64,000 nucleotides of DNA from Nematostella vectensis (taxonomy: Eukaryota; Cnidaria; Anthozoa; Actiniaria; Edwardsiidae), in NCBI RefSeq assembly GCF_932526225.1, contig NC_064040.1, positions 7,351,181-7,415,180 on the forward strand, in the 5' to 3' direction. How positions within the stretch are numbered: the stretch's first letter is position 1; every line of letters begins with the position of its first letter. Shown here in pieces: positions 32,801-35,800 of this stretch. The notes below the pieces were generated by a model. That model ran no database searches. It saw only the letters and a program-made list of their open reading frames with translations, and was not told where the DNA came from. The position numbers and the translations under genes were made by a program.

Positions 32801-35800
32801 CCGTCGGCACAATACTCGCCCATCACCTTCAAAACCTCTACGTGCCCGCCTTTCGCGGCCATGGACGCTGGATACACGAAGTCACAGGCGCCCGACTCAC
32901 AACACATCTTAACGATCTCGGTGTGGCCGTTCATTGCGGCCCTGACCATCGGCTTTTCGAAATCCGTCGCACCCCAACTCTTACACAACCTCACGGTCTC
33001 GACGCACCCCTCCCACGCCGCGCGCTCCATAACGGCGTCAAAGTCTGCGGCTCCCCACCTCGCTAAGGTGGCGGCTTGATCCTCCACGGTGAGATTTGTA
33101 AGACTTCCAGCACTTTGCATATCCATTTTGTTATTACATCCACGTCTTTAAACCACTTTTTTCGAATTTTTTTAGACGTGTTAATTCACATCTACTCCGA
33201 ACTGACAGTTTTCTGGAAATCCTGATTTCTCTGGAAATCAGGAAACATCATACCACACCAGGCGTACCCAGGACTGTGGCCACTTCTCTCGCTTTCCTAC
33301 TGATGGTCAACTCGGAGACGCCCGTTCTTTCGGAGAATTTTTTAAGCGTAATATCGACCCCCTTTAGCCGTACCCAGTAATAGGTTAAAGCGACCGCAAA
33401 GGATTGTGGGCGAGCGCGATTCAACTCAGACGAGCGGTTCTTAGATCTGTAGTAGAGCTGGACCACCTCTCCCTTCTGTGTGGGGGACGCCGAGAATCTA
33501 TCCATCACATCGTGAATGTGATCCACGACGGTGGGAGACGTTCCGTGTAGTAAGTAATCTTTAGGCATGTTAACACTAAAGATTTTTAGACCCTTAAGAC
33601 AACTCTTCCTGCTCAATCCAAAAGTCTCCATTAAGGTTTTCGGTGTCTGACACTTACCGGACATCTTGTAGGCGTAGTAAATACACGCAAAGACGATCGC
33701 CTTCCGTGGGTCGCCGCGAAAAATCTGGCCTTTCGTCACCTGAGTGTATATCTCGTTAGCTTTGGCTACAATTACCCCACTAAAACCCATGTTCTCCACA
33801 TCCTTGTCAATGTTTCTATCCTCAGACCTACGTACCTGGACCCGACTTGGATTCGAAGACCGTTTGCCGTCGGAATGTCCGTAAAAACCCCATTCTCTTT
33901 CGTGCGCGATCACGCGCTGCATCTGTTCCCCGCACTCTAAGCAACTAGTGACCCCGTCTTCTGTGACCAGGTCGTCATGATTGCAAAGGGTGTTACTACT
34001 ATCCTCGTCTCCCAAGGAGGCTCTACTAGTCTCGTATTTGGTGAGGGCTCGGTCAAACAGTGCAAACTCCGGCATGAGGGTGGGGACGTTAATCCTGGGT
34101 ACCGGCCCGTCGGGGATATTATATGGTGGTGGTGACCGGTCTTCGGCCGTACGTTCAACCGTTTGTTCCCCCATTTTATTGAACTGTTCACGTCTTTAAG
34201 CCACTTTTCAAAGGCTTTTTAGATGTGAAGTCAAGATGCTAGCCTCTCGAGCTGCCTCTAGGCGTGTTGTGTGTGGTCGCTAAGACTTCCGAAGGGGTCC
34301 GCGTGAGGGCGGTGCGGTCTAAAGTCTCCACACCTCATTCGTGGACTAGTATCTTACCCATCTTTTTTCGCCATACCGTGGCATGGAGACTAACATTGCT
34401 AGAACACCAAGGACAATTGTCGCCGCTCCGGCCACAAACCCAACGGGGTCGAAGCTTCCGTATTCTGAGTCTTCATAGTAATCAGCGTTACAACAGCAGT
34501 GTTCAGGCCCCGCATCCGCAGTGTTACTCACATTCACCTCCGGCACCGAACAACCGCCGGCGGTAGCCGCACCATCTCTAATCTTAACCTCCGTCTTTAA
34601 TGTCATTTTATCTAGGACCCCATACGTCTTTAGACCAGAATAGCCTCCCCGAGCTCCCCCTAGGTGCGACACGTGACAAAATGATCGACAGGTTTTTGAC
34701 AAAATGATCGACAGGTGGGCGTGGCTATCACGTGACAAAGTGATTGACAGGTTTTTGACAAAATGATTGACAGGTGGGCGTGGTCGTCACGTGACAAAAT
34801 GATTGACAGGTTTTTGACAAAATGATCGACAGGTGGGCGTGGTCGTCACGTGACAAAGTGATTGACAGGTGGGCGTGGTCGTGCAAGAGATCTCTAGCAA
34901 ACTCGCGCATGCGCAGGTCGCGAGGCTTGGCGGAGGTGCGCGGAGACTTTCGCGCCATTTTGGAATGAAATTTGGGGAGATCAAAAAGTTGCGCCAGCTG
35001 CGCCAAAACCCTACTACTACTCGGGCTACCTGTGGTAGCAAGAGTCAAGGTTTACCTTTTCTATCTATCTAGTCTATCTATCTATCCATGTCGAAAACGT
35101 GTAAGCCTGCGATGCTCAGAGGTCTGCGGTATACTCTGGCTGAAAGCTAGGCGGCTTTTGTGGAAGACTATTCTCGTTCACAAAATTCGGAGGGACACTA
35201 CTCACACAAATGTACACGCCATTTGCATGCCAGGTTTGTTTCAAAGACTGTCTAGCATGTTCTACAACCAGATATTTGATGAATTTTGAATTGTTTTGCT
35301 ATAAAGAGACTCGCTTCGCCTCGGCCTTCTTTCTCTGCAGCTCGTAGTGCCAATATTTCTTAGTTCTAACACATTCCAATGGACACATCTGATTCCGAAA
35401 AAAGAAAAGAATCAAAACATCGAATATAGGTTCGGATAAGTTTTTTGTTTTGTATTCAATTTGGACTGTGTCTCAAGCATTTTATCGCTTGTTAATCGCT
35501 CGCTACTGATCAGTAGCGAGCGTGGTGTCTTATCTTAATAAAGAGTAAAATTTATTACAAGAATGCCGGTCTCGTTATGCTAGATCCCATACTCAGTATG
35601 TCTAGCACCATAATACGGCGTAAAGCCCCGTGCAAACTGCGCCAGCACAAGCCAGCATTGCTGGCGAATTCTTGCTCGACTGACCACAAGCCAAAGGAAA
35701 TGTCAGAAAGTCAATTTCCCATTTTGACATTTCCTTTGTCCTATAGTCAGTCAGTCAGTCAGTCAGTCAGAGGGGCTGAATTGAGAGAAATGGGTAATTT

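Larger units (their letters stand above)
18567..35017 (+). mobile_element. Complete Polinton/Maverick (adintovirus-like) element, 16.45 kb
   Basis: Long terminal inverted repeats begin AGTAGTAGGGTTTTGGCGC at the left and end with the reverse complement at about 35,017. The flanks carry TACTCG at 18,561-18,566 and 35,018-35,023, a candidate 6-bp target duplication (Polintons make 6-bp duplications). A (TAG)n-like slip at the right end leaves about 1-3 bp of ambiguity. Inside are the hallmark genes: protein-primed PolB, retroviral-type integrase, double jelly-roll capsid protein and packaging ATPase. At least 15 ORFs are open. Known Polinton protease is not found. Insertion is in the intron of the PH gene. 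Confidence 0.95.

Noticed and set aside
34607..34738. N-terminal extension of the 86-aa membrane protein into the TIR
   Set aside because: The added residues are translations of TIR repeats; the motif TCTAAAGAC lies between them and the ATG at 34,606.
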